Assembly: GCA_013813825.1 (NCBI GenBank) | Contig: JACCRA010000544.1 | Coordinates: forward strand, 1-5,488 | Origin: Pyrinomonadaceae bacterium | GTDB lineage: Bacteria > Acidobacteriota > Blastocatellia > Pyrinomonadales > Pyrinomonadaceae | DNA length: 5,488 nt | Reading direction: 5' to 3' | Part shown: piece after piece, positions 1 through 5,463 of the stretch | Numbering within the stretch: position 1 is the stretch's first letter | Layout: each line of letters begins with the position of its first letter | Made by a program: the position numbers and the translations under genes | Notes under the pieces: generated by a model | The model's database searches: none | What the model was told of the DNA's origin: nothing | Seen by the model: the letters and a program-made list of their open reading frames with translations, nothing else

Positions 1-41
1 TAGCTTCACTGCTGAAACGAAGGCATCAGGGGCTCGCACAT

Positions 42-1070
42 TTGCGAACGCCGCCAGAAACAAGGAGGCGGAGCCTCTTCCGCACCCGCGTCCGTAGTCC
101 ACGCCAATCCCCGGAGTGCCGAATACCCAAAGCCGCGCACCCCATTCGCCTCCTGCACGTTGAAGATAACAAAATGGTTGCCCGCCTGATCAAAGAAGCG
201 CTGGAGGCACAAGGCTTCAGCATCGAGACCTGCCACGACGGGGCCGCCGCACTTAAGAAGATCGCAGGTGATGCCCACTATGATGTTCTGCTCTTCGACA
301 ACGAATTGCCCGGCGTGCAAGGGTTGGAGTTGATCCGCCGGGCGCGCGGCTTCGCCCACCGCCAGCACACGCCGATGCTCATGCTCTCGGCCAGTCCGTA
401 TGAGGTCGAGGCCTTACGCGCGGGCGCGGATGCGTTTCTCCTCAAGCCATCTGACGCCAACTCGCTAATCGGGGTCATCAACCGCTTGCTGGCTCATCGC
501 CTTTTGGGGATGCCGGAGATCGAGACGGCGCGGTTGCGGCTGCGGCTCTTTACCGCCAACGACTTAGACGACCTCACCCACCTGTTCGGCGACCCCGACG
601 TGATGCGCTACCTCGGCGTCGAGGCCGGCCAGACTCACTCACGCGCCGAGACGCAGCCAATCCTCGACAGTATCATTGGAGGATGGCGCCGGCGTGGCTT
701 CGGCAGATGGGCGGTCATTCACAAAGAGAGCGGCCAGTTGATCGGCGTCTGTGGGCTGCGGCGGCTCGATGGCGAGATCGAACTGGTGTACATGCTGGCA
801 AAAGAATATTGGGGGCGGGGCTACGCTCGCGAAGCAGCCAGAGCCAACCTGCGATTCGGGTTTGAAGAGCTAGGGCTGAAACGCATCGTGGCGATCACGC
901 GGCGTGAAAACGTCGCCTCGCAGCATGTCATGCAAAGCATCGGGATGCGCTACGAGCGGGAGGGGCGCTACTACGGTGTGGAGGCGATGTGTTACGCGAT
1001 CTCGCGCGCGGAGTTCGCGGCGGGCGATGCCTTCTATGCATTAACAAGACTGACGCCAGAGCCGTCTTGA
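42..1070 (+). CDS. Response-regulator receiver domain fused to GNAT N-acetyltransferase
   Basis: Numbered from TTG 42 (342 aa). Residues about 34-153 are a CheY-like receiver: acidic pair E41/D42 (HVEDN), phospho-acceptor D86 (LLFDNELPG), switch S116 (LMLSAS) and K135 (LLKP), all correctly spaced. Residues about 157-325 are a RimJ/RimL-type GNAT domain: ETARLRLR at the front, acetyl-CoA loop YWGRGYA at 256-262, and the terminal RENVASQHVMQSIGMRYE segment of this family. The linker is only a few residues. The protein presumably acetylates an amine, perhaps a protein N-terminus, under control of phosphorylation by an unseen kinase; the substrate is unknown. Residues 1-27 are Arg/Pro-rich, overlap a hairpin repeat and fit no domain; the likelier start is ATA at 123 (315 aa). 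The frame has no stop back to the window edge, so a longer 5' extension cannot be excluded. No SD precedes ATG 510, so separate translation of the GNAT part is unlikely. Confidence 0.85.
   Translation: MRTPPETRRRSLFRTRVRSPRQSPECRIPKAAHPIRLLHVEDNKMVARLIKEALEAQGFSIETCHDGAAALKKIAGDAHYDVLLFDNELPGVQGLELIRRARGFAHRQHTPMLMLSASPYEVEALRAGADAFLLKPSDANSLIGVINRLLAHRLLGMPEIETARLRLRLFTANDLDDLTHLFGDPDVMRYLGVEAGQTHSRAETQPILDSIIGGWRRRGFGRWAVIHKESGQLIGVCGLRRLDGEIELVYMLAKEYWGRGYAREAARANLRFGFEELGLKRIVAITRRENVASQHVMQSIGMRYEREGRYYGVEAMCYAISRAEFAAGDAFYALTRLTPEPS
63..79. repeat. REP-like hairpin with GGA triloop
   Basis: AGGAGGC (63-69) and GCCTCTT (73-79) form a 7-bp stem, one pair being G-T, around the loop GGA. 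A short GC-rich stem with a 3-nt loop is the same design as the GTA-loop hairpin at 4188-4204, so this may belong to a dispersed palindromic repeat. It lies inside the 5' part of the long reading frame that begins at TTG 42, which argues that this part of the frame is not really coding. Membership of a repeat family is inference; only one copy is visible here. Confidence 0.4.
113..125 (+). promoter_or_regulatory. Shine-Dalgarno GGAG with an ATA codon at start position
   Basis: GGAG at 113-116 is followed after 6 nt by ATA at 123-125, in frame with the receiver domain. Starting here gives the N-terminus MPKAAHPIRLLHVEDN, which begins just before the first beta strand as receivers normally do. 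ATA is a very rare start codon, so this is either a non-canonical start, an ATG mutated to ATA, or a base-call error. The competing start, TTG at 42, also has a purine stretch (AGGGG, 28-32) nine bases upstream, so the choice is not settled. Confidence 0.45.
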
Positions 1071-1213
1071 GCGGTGAATTCTTGAGTTGCTGAAATTAGA
1101 CTAATCTCCAGCTCAGCCCGTGTTTCAATTGATAGACGGGATGATCGCGCACGCGCTACCTACTGCTACAAGCATCAATCTCCACCTTGAGTCACTAAAC
1201 CCCGGAAAATAGT

Positions 1214-1243
1214 CTGATCAAAAATAGCGCTGGCGATTATACT
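1214..1243 (+). promoter_or_regulatory. Possible sigma70-type promoter before the zinc-ribbon gene
   Basis: TATACT at 1238-1243 differs from the -10 consensus at one base. An 18-bp spacer separates it from CTGATC (1214-1219), which shares only the TGA of the -35 consensus. A transcript would start near 1250 and have a leader of roughly 87 nt before TTG 1337. The rest of 1071-1336 holds no gene or terminator I can support; only a weak inverted repeat (CCCGT 1117-1121, ACGGG 1136-1140) is visible. Confidence 0.3.
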
Positions 1244-1336
1244 GGCTCGCGGGGCGCTGGCAGCAGCCGAAACAAGACGTCAGACACTGCCGGCAACGCT
1301 CTGATCGTCGTTTCAAAAGTATGGGAGTTTCGGCAG

Positions 1337-2434
1337 TTGCAACTTGACGAGGAAAAACTGTTGGCGGCGCTTGCAGACGCGGCGGACGTTGCGGAGCCGG
1401 AGGTTCGACGCGGGTTCGCGCCCGAACAGTTGGTGCCGTGTCCGACCTGCCTGCGGCGCAACGCGCCGACGCGGATGAACTGCTTATATTGCGGCGCGGC
1501 TCTGCCGGCCGCAGTAATGGCGGCGGGGAGCGCGCTTGATCCGCGTCGCCCCGCGTTGCTTCCGGTGGACGAATGGGAGTCGGGCTTTAACGTCGTCGTG
1601 CTGCCGTCGCCGCCGACATCATCGACAGGAGCGGACGGAGAAGTGTCCGGCCGTCTCGCCGCCGAAGGGTTGGCCGAAGCGGCGGCGCTGCTCAAAATTG
1701 AAGCCGGACAATTGCGGGAGCTGACAGAAGCGAACGAGTTGCTGCCGCTCGCCCGCGTATCGTCGGCTGCGGAAGGCGAGTTGCTGGAAAAGCGTCTGAC
1801 GTCTCTGGGCTTGCGCGTGGTAATCGTGGCGGACGATGATCTGGCGATTGACGCGCTGCCGCCGCGGCGCGTCCGGCAGCTTGAATTTGAAGCGACCGTC
1901 TTGGTCGGCTGGCGACACGTGGAGCAGGCGGCGGAGAGCGTCGAATGGTCTGAGATCAGGCTGCTGGTGCCGGGGCGGATTCAGCGCAAGCGGATCGAGA
2001 TGGATGAACGAAGCAAGCGCGGATCGGAGCGAGAATTGGTGTCGGCGCGCGAGTTTTACGCCGACGAAAACGTACTGGACATTTACTTCGCGCGGTCGCG
2101 GCAGAATTGGCGAATTATGGCCGAGCGGTTTGACTACTCGTGTCTCAGCGCGGAGAAAAGTTTATTGACCGTCGAAAATTTCCAACGATTGACGGCGGCG
2201 GTGCGTCAACGTGCGACGGCAGCCGTCTATCACGACGCTTACCCGCGCGTGCGGCACCTGCTGAAATTTGCGTGGCCGCCGGGAGAGCAGTCGAGCACGG
2301 GCGGCTTGCGCCGCGACGGCCGGCCGGGGCGCGTCCGCTCCGAGGCCGTGTTGAGCGTCAGCAACGAACGACAGTTCACGCGCTACGGTCGTCTGCTCCG
2401 ACACTACCTCACGAAGGGGACCAACGCGACATGA
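1337..2434 (+). CDS. Zinc-ribbon protein of unknown function
   Basis: I do not recognise a named family for this 365-aa protein. It has a four-cysteine zinc ribbon, C35-x2-C38 and C49-x2-C52, with LVPCPTC and LYCG signatures. A segment near residues 125-175 (LLPLARVSSAAEGELLEKRL, then a Val-rich strand) looks like a small alpha/beta module in which tandem residues 'EGELLEKRLTSLGL' recall DUF2007-type signal-transducing proteins; this is a weak resemblance. The C-terminal half is soluble, charged and ends near FTRYGRLLRHYL. No signal peptide or membrane segment is seen, so it is probably cytoplasmic. The start is TTG with GGGAG at 1323-1327, nine bases upstream; the frame stays open back to 1199, but contains no better start. 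Its TGA overlaps the ATG of rlmB, so the two are likely co-transcribed and translationally coupled. A link to rRNA or ribosome maturation is only inferred from that. Confidence 0.8.
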   Translation: MQLDEEKLLAALADAADVAEPEVRRGFAPEQLVPCPTCLRRNAPTRMNCLYCGAALPAAVMAAGSALDPRRPALLPVDEWESGFNVVVLPSPPTSSTGADGEVSGRLAAEGLAEAAALLKIEAGQLRELTEANELLPLARVSSAAEGELLEKRLTSLGLRVVIVADDDLAIDALPPRRVRQLEFEATVLVGWRHVEQAAESVEWSEIRLLVPGRIQRKRIEMDERSKRGSERELVSAREFYADENVLDIYFARSRQNWRIMAERFDYSCLSAEKSLLTVENFQRLTAAVRQRATAAVYHDAYPRVRHLLKFAWPPGEQSSTGGLRRDGRPGRVRSEAVLSVSNERQFTRYGRLLRHYLTKGTNAT

Positions 2435-3276
2435 GGCCGCGACGCAGCCACGACGTGGACGCCGCCGCGCCATCTGACGGCGAGTCGCCAACTGGCGCAC
2501 AACTCTACGGCGTCTTGCCGGTGTTGGAAGCCTTGCGCGCGGGACAGCGGCAGATCGAGCGGATCGTCGTCGCCGAAGGCGCACATGAAGCGCGCTTGCA
2601 GGAGTTGCTGCAACTGGCGCGTGCGCGGCGTGTCATTGTGCGCCGCGCGCCGCGCGCCGAACTGCAACGGCTAACGGCGGGCGCGAATCATCAAGGCGTC
2701 ATCGCCCTCGTCGCGGCGGCGGCTTATGCGGACGCGGAAGAGTTGCTCGACGCGCTTGCCGCCCGCGTGGGGACCAACGCTGCGCCGCCGCTCGCCGTGG
2801 TGCTTGACGGCGTGGAAGACCCGCGCAACCTCGGAGCCGTTATCCGCACGGCGGAATGTGTGGGCGCGCATGGCGTCTTTGTGCCCGAACGCCGCGCGGC
2901 CGGCCTGACGGAAGCGGCGGCGAAAACGGCTGCCGGCGCACTCGAATACGTGCCGGTGGCGCGCGTGGTGAACGCGGCGCGGCTCGTCGAAGATTTCAAA
3001 GCGCGTGGCATCTGGACCATCGGGACGGACGCCGCCGCTCAGGTCTTTTACACTGATTGGGATTGGACGCAGCCCGTCGCGCTCTTCTTAGGCGGCGAAG
3101 GCGAAGGCTTGCGCCGTCTCGTGCGCGAGCGTTGCGACGCGCTGGTTCGCATCCCGCTGTGCGGGCGCATCGAATCGCTCAACGTCTCGGTGGCCGCCGG
3201 CGTCATCCTCTACGAGGCATTGCGCCAGCGAACCCTCGCCGCCGGTGCGGCGTATAACGCGGCTGACAAAAAATAA
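2431..3276 (+). CDS. rlmB: 23S rRNA (guanosine-2'-O-)-methyltransferase RlmB (TrmH/SpoU family)
   Basis: This 281-aa protein matches RlmB, which methylates the 2'-OH of G2251 (E. coli numbering) in the peptidyl-transferase P loop of 23S rRNA using S-adenosylmethionine. Residues 24-95 are the SpoU substrate-binding domain (LYGVLPVLEALRAG at the front, NHQGVIALV at the end). Residues 120-270 are the SPOUT trefoil-knot domain: motif 1 DGVEDPRNLGAVIRTAE (126-142, with N133 and R139), motif 2 LFLGGEGEGL (218-227, E223), motif 3 IPLCGRIESLNVSVAAG (241-257, with S249, N251 and S253). All expected catalytic and cofactor residues are present. The in-frame ORF extends upstream to 2140, but the family length and the ATGA overlap with the upstream gene favour ATG 2431; AGGGGA at 2415-2420 is the probable SD. 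Other SpoU subfamilies (rRNA methyltransferases of the TsnR/TrmH group) are the alternative, but motif wording fits RlmB best. Confidence 0.92.
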   Translation: MRPRRSHDVDAAAPSDGESPTGAQLYGVLPVLEALRAGQRQIERIVVAEGAHEARLQELLQLARARRVIVRRAPRAELQRLTAGANHQGVIALVAAAAYADAEELLDALAARVGTNAAPPLAVVLDGVEDPRNLGAVIRTAECVGAHGVFVPERRAAGLTEAAAKTAAGALEYVPVARVVNAARLVEDFKARGIWTIGTDAAAQVFYTDWDWTQPVALFLGGEGEGLRRLVRERCDALVRIPLCGRIESLNVSVAAGVILYEALRQRTLAAGAAYNAADKK

Positions 3277-3283
3277 GAAGCTG

Positions 3284-3300
3284 TCAGTGATCAGTGGTCA
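3284..3300. repeat. Tandem heptamer TCAGTGR, 2.4 copies
   Basis: TCAGTGA (3284-3290), TCAGTGG (3291-3297) and a partial TCA lie just after the rlmB stop codon. The 7-bp period is the same as in the separate tract at 3424-3451. Short heptameric tandem repeats of this kind are known between genes in several bacterial phyla; no function is evident. Confidence 0.5.
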
Positions 3301-3354
3301 AATACGTTTGCGCCACTCGATCTTGATCTCTAGTCTTTAGGGGCTGTGTTCAAA

Positions 3355-3368
3355 GTCCCTGAAGGGGC
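3355..3368. repeat. REP-like hairpin GTCCC-TGAA-GGGGC
   Basis: GTCCC (3355-3359) pairs with GGGGC (3364-3368) around TGAA, with one G-T pair. The stem resembles the GTCCC/GGGAC hairpin inferred as the target of the IS110 element, but the loop differs (TGAA in place of GTA). It may be another member of a dispersed palindromic repeat; with one copy in view this is inference. Confidence 0.4.
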
Positions 3369-3423
3369 CATGTTATTGAAATTAGAAGTTGCTCGAAAAC
3401 TCGATCTTTCGGAATCGGCAAGT

Positions 3424-3451
3424 TCTGAAATTTCAAATTTGAGATCTGAGA
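3424..3451. repeat. Four degenerate tandem heptamers
   Basis: The tract reads as TCTGAAA, TTTCAAA, TTTGAGA and TCTGAGA in exact 7-bp register. It is AT-rich against a GC-rich background. Together with the tract at 3284-3300 it makes the 246-base gap between rlmB and the next gene mostly repeat-derived; no ORF of note lies there. Confidence 0.55.
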
Positions 3452-3473
3452 TCGCAGCTTCCTTTTGAACTTC

Positions 3474-3511
3474 TCGCGCGTCGAGTATTCGCGACGCGCG
3501 ACGGATTTTTT
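3474..3511 (+). terminator. Strong GC stem with T6, possible terminator or leader attenuator
   Basis: TCGCGCGTCG (3474-3483) and CGACGCGCGA (3492-3501) form a perfect 10-bp stem with an 8-nt loop. T6 follows at 3506-3511 after a 4-nt gap (CGGA), which is looser than a canonical intrinsic terminator. It would end transcription from rlmB, or, because it sits directly before the SD of the 3523 gene, act on that gene's leader. Confidence 0.4.
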
Positions 3512-3522
3512 CGGAGACAATC

Positions 3523-4086
3523 ATGTACTGCCCGAACTGCGGAACACAGAACATCGAAGGGGCGAGTTTTTGCCGTGCCTGCGGCGCTAACCTGAGCCTT
3601 GTGCCGCAGGCGTTGACCGGACACCTGCCGGAGTCCGTCGCGTCGGGCGGCGAAGAGGGCGGCAGGAAGGGGAAGAAGCAGGACAAGCAGCCGAGCATCG
3701 AGAAGGCGATCACGAACGTTTTTCTCGGCATCGGCTTTCTCTTCGTCTCGTTCGCGGTGATGCGGTTCGCGCCGGCGGGACGCATTTGGTGGTTCTGGAT
3801 GCTGATTCCGGCCTTCTCGCTGCTGGGCGGCGGCGTCGCCGAGTTTGTGCGTTTCCGCCTCAGTCAGTCCGCCGCGCAACGACCGCAAGTCTTGCCGGCG
3901 TACTCGCCGCCGGCGTCCGCACCGGGAATGCCGCCCGCCGCCAGCGCATTGCCGCCGCGCCGTAACACCAGCGAGTTGTACGCGCCGGGAAGCGTGACCG
4001 AAGGCACGACCCGCCTGCTCGAACACGAGCCACAGACACGACTATTCGATAGCGCTGTTCCCGCCGAGCGCCGGAAAGAAGATTGA
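3523..4086 (+). CDS. Zinc-ribbon membrane protein of unknown function
   Basis: A 187-aa protein with three parts. Residues 1-22 form an N-terminal zinc ribbon (MYCPNCG and FCRACG; ligands C3, C6, C17, C20). After a charged linker (44-56, Lys/Gly/Glu-rich) come two hydrophobic segments at about 63-81 and 88-106, which should span the membrane as a hairpin, most likely with both ends in the cytoplasm. Residues 121-146 are Pro/Ala-rich and probably unstructured, followed by a tail with SVTEGTTRLLEHEP (157-170). No enzymatic motif is visible. I recall similar small zinc-ribbon proteins with this tail in Acidobacteriota, but cannot name a function. ATG 3523 is supported by GGAG at 3513-3516, six bases upstream. 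It is separated from rlmB by repeats and a possible terminator, so it is probably its own transcript. Confidence 0.82.
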   Translation: MYCPNCGTQNIEGASFCRACGANLSLVPQALTGHLPESVASGGEEGGRKGKKQDKQPSIEKAITNVFLGIGFLFVSFAVMRFAPAGRIWWFWMLIPAFSLLGGGVAEFVRFRLSQSAAQRPQVLPAYSPPASAPGMPPAASALPPRRNTSELYAPGSVTEGTTRLLEHEPQTRLFDSAVPAERRKED

Positions 4087-4187
4087 AGGTGGCGGATACT
4101 TGTTACCTTACTTTGGTAGTGACGACATTCGGGGAGATGAGGCGGCGGAAGGCGCGACCGTGAGGGCTTACTCTTACCCACATCTTT

Positions 4188-4266
4188 TTGCTCCGTAGGA
4201 GCAACTGACAATAGCCCAGCGATTTATCGCTGGGACTAAGTTTTATAACCCGTCTGAGTCCCGTAG
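4188..4266. repeat. REP-like element of three hairpins, third one interrupted by the IS
   Basis: Hairpin 1: TTGCTCC (4188-4194) and GGAGCAA (4198-4204) with loop GTA. Hairpin 2: CCCAGCGA (4215-4222) and TCGCTGGG (4227-4234) with loop TTTA. Half hairpin 3: GAGTCCCGTAG (4256-4266), which would be completed to GTCCC-GTA-GGGAC if GGGAC followed, as in hairpin 1, but here the IS110 right end begins instead. I recall CCGTAGG and CCCAGCG palindromes as common dispersed repeats in Acidobacteriota and Planctomycetota, but have not searched. The rest of 4087-4187 shows no gene. Confidence 0.65.
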
Positions 4267-4273
4267 ATACCGT
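4265..4273 (-). other. IS right-end donor half-site plus CT core
   Basis: On the minus strand this reads ACGGTAT followed by the core CT (4266-4265). The same 9 nt occur in the donor-binding loop at 5371-5363, so this is the left-donor (LD) half-site plus core. The flanking ACGGGAC beyond the core is the right half of the original target (RT). Confidence 0.7.
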
Positions 4274-4281
4274 CTTGCTTG

Positions 4282-5274
4282 TCAAGCGGCATGTGGTTGT
4301 TGCTGAGGTCGTCCGTAGTTTGGGTCAAAGGGTTTACGACTCTTCAGCACCCCGTAAGCCAAGTGCAGCAGTTTACGCATTGCCGCCCCGATCTGCACCA
4401 TCGGCGGTTTGCCCCGCTCGGCTAAACGTTCGCATAAGGCTTTGATAAGTGGGTTATAGCGTTTGGCAACGACCGCCGGTAAGTAGACCGCCCGGCGCAC
4501 TCTGGCATTGCCGGTCTTTGACAACTGCGTTTTGCCGCGCACCGAGGTTCCCGACTCGCGCTGCTGGGGCGAGACTCCGGCGTAAGCTGCCACTTGCCGC
4601 GCACTCGCGTAACTCTTGAGGTGGATGATCTCAGCCAACAAGCGCGCGGCGGTGCGTTCGCCAATGCCCGGTATCGAGACCAGCAACGCGACATCCGCAC
4701 GCAAGTCGGGATGACGGGCGCTGTGCTCCGTGATGGCTGCTTCGACCTCCACGACCTGACCCTCCAAATGGCGGATGAGTGCGGTGAGCGAGTCGCGCAC
4801 GATCTGCGTGGTCGCCGTCGCCAGTTGATTGGCGTGCTGCTGGCGCGCCGCTTCGAGTGTCTCGAGGTGGCGGATAAGCCCCTGCAACTCAGTGATTTCG
4901 GGGAGCGGCGGCGTCCATGCGGGCGGTGTTTGGGTGAGACAAAAGCGGGCGATGAGTTCGGCGTCCGCCTTGTCGGTCTTAGTGCGTGTGAGGCGACTCT
5001 TGCCAAAGTCATGGATGCGCGCCGGATTGACGACACTCACCCGATGCGCGCGCTCAAGCAAGTCACGGGCGAGGGCGTCGGCGTAAGTCGAAGTGGCTTC
5101 TAAGCAAGCGTGGGTGGTGGTAACGTGATGTTTCTTGAGCCACGCGGCGAGTTCAGTGAAGCCGGCGGGCGAGTTGGCAAAGCGCGTGCGATGGCGCAAG
5201 CTGCCGTCGGGACGAATGAGGCAGGCGTCGAAAGTCAGTTTGGCAATGTCGATGCCGAGGACCGCGTGTGTCAT
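4282..5274 (-). CDS. IS110-family transposase (bridge-RNA-guided DEDD recombinase)
   Basis: A 330-aa protein, the normal length of the family, apparently intact. Numbered from ATG 5274: the RuvC-like DEDD domain (about 1-150) has D9 (GIDIAK), E59 (LEATSTY), D101 and D104 (TKTDKADA). A Gln/Glu/Arg-rich helical stretch (about 130-185) is the coiled-coil dimer region. The C-terminal Transposase_20 domain (about 195-285) has SIPGIGERTAARLLAE (helix-hairpin-helix) and AAYAGVSPQQRESGTS, where S241 matches the nucleophilic serine of IS621 in position and context. By homology it recombines target and donor DNA chosen by the RNA encoded upstream. ATG 5274 is chosen over TTG 5289 because GGAG at 5287-5284 sits nine bases before the ATG and overlaps the TTG. 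Activity is inferred from the intact motifs. Confidence 0.93.
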   Translation of the reverse strand: MTHAVLGIDIAKLTFDACLIRPDGSLRHRTRFANSPAGFTELAAWLKKHHVTTTHACLEATSTYADALARDLLERAHRVSVVNPARIHDFGKSRLTRTKTDKADAELIARFCLTQTPPAWTPPLPEITELQGLIRHLETLEAARQQHANQLATATTQIVRDSLTALIRHLEGQVVEVEAAITEHSARHPDLRADVALLVSIPGIGERTAARLLAEIIHLKSYASARQVAAYAGVSPQQRESGTSVRGKTQLSKTGNARVRRAVYLPAVVAKRYNPLIKALCERLAERGKPPMVQIGAAMRKLLHLAYGVLKSRKPFDPNYGRPQQQPHAA

Positions 5275-5283
5275 CTTCAAAGT

Positions 5284-5287
5284 CTCC
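5284..5287 (-). promoter_or_regulatory. Shine-Dalgarno GGAG that fixes the transposase start
   Basis: GGAG (5287-5284, minus strand) lies nine bases before ATG 5274. The upstream in-frame TTG (5289-5287) shares its last base with this site, so it cannot be the start used with it. Confidence 0.7.
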
Positions 5288-5309
5288 AATTATCAGAAAA
5301 GGGTGGTGT

Positions 5310-5389
5310 GCTGCACCGGGTCAACCTTGTCTATGCAAGCTCAACTTACGAGAAGTGGCTTCAGATACCGTGCGACCTCGCGGTACAAC
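5310..5389 (-). other. Bridge RNA donor-binding loop with left and right donor guides
   Basis: Base stem GUUGUACCG (5389-5381) pairs with CGGUGCAGC (5318-5310), 9 bp with two G-U pairs, then GGUC (5377-5374)/GACC (5322-5319) after a 3-nt bulge. The 5' strand has ACGGUAUCU (5371-5363), identical to the element's right end plus core (4273-4265): left donor guide. The 3' strand has UUGCAUAG (5338-5331), the likely right donor guide ending in the core complement AG, which predicts that the unseen left end begins CT-ATGCAA. A competing local hairpin (UACCG with CGGUA) would hide the left guide. Confidence 0.72.
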
Positions 5390-5392
5390 GGA

Positions 5393-5463
5393 GTGGAAAG
5401 CGACCTGATCTACGGGACAGACTCAAATGGTCATCAGGGACGACACAGGTTGCTGCTTTCCAC
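5393..5463 (-). other. Bridge RNA target-binding loop with left and right target guides
   Basis: Base stem GUGGAAAGC (5463-5455) pairs perfectly with GCUUUCCAC (5401-5393); an inner stem ACCUG (5450-5446)/CAGGU (5407-5403) and an apical GAC (5432-5430)/GUC (5422-5420) frame two open strands of 13 and 12 nt. The 3' strand holds GUCCCGUAGAU (5418-5408), complementary over 11 nt to the flank-core-donor junction at 4258-4268: this is the right target guide. The 5' strand holds GUCGUCCCU (5444-5436), read as left target guide ending in the core CU. Together they predict the original target as GTCGTCC-CT-ACGGGAC. Confidence 0.78.

Noticed and set aside
510..1070. GNAT domain as a separate gene starting at ATG 510
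   Set aside because: No stop separates it from the receiver and no Shine-Dalgarno lies at a useful distance; GGGG touches the ATG directly.
1095..1105. ATTAG-A-CTAAT palindrome as an operator
   Set aside because: Only 11 nt, far from the putative promoter, and such a short AT-rich palindrome is expected by chance.
2140..2430. In-frame upstream extension of rlmB giving 378 aa
   Set aside because: The extra 97 residues lie inside the zinc-ribbon gene in another frame, resemble no RlmB N-terminus, and the ATG at 2431 with ATGA overlap gives the family's length.
3263..3287. CTGACA/TGTCAG inverted repeat around the rlmB stop codon as a terminator
   Set aside because: Only 6 bp with a 13-nt loop, low GC and no T-run after it.
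3355..3362. GTCCCTGA as a second target for the IS110 left target guide
   Set aside because: It matches the left guide and core over 8 nt, but the bases after the core (GAAGGGG) do not fit the right guide, which needs ACGGGAC.
3433..4026. Minus-strand ORFs across the membrane zinc-ribbon gene and similar antisense ORFs elsewhere
   Set aside because: They are GC-rich shadows of the plus-strand genes, Arg-rich, without recognisable domains or supported starts.
5275..5289. TTG start at 5289 for the transposase (335 aa)
   Set aside because: It overlaps the GGAG that serves ATG 5274, and starting at 5274 brings the catalytic residues close to IS621 numbering.
5366..5385. Local hairpin UACCG/CGGUA in the leader as the main fold
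   Set aside because: It is only 5 bp and would bury the left donor guide; the 9-bp long-range stem explains more of the sequence, though the two could alternate.
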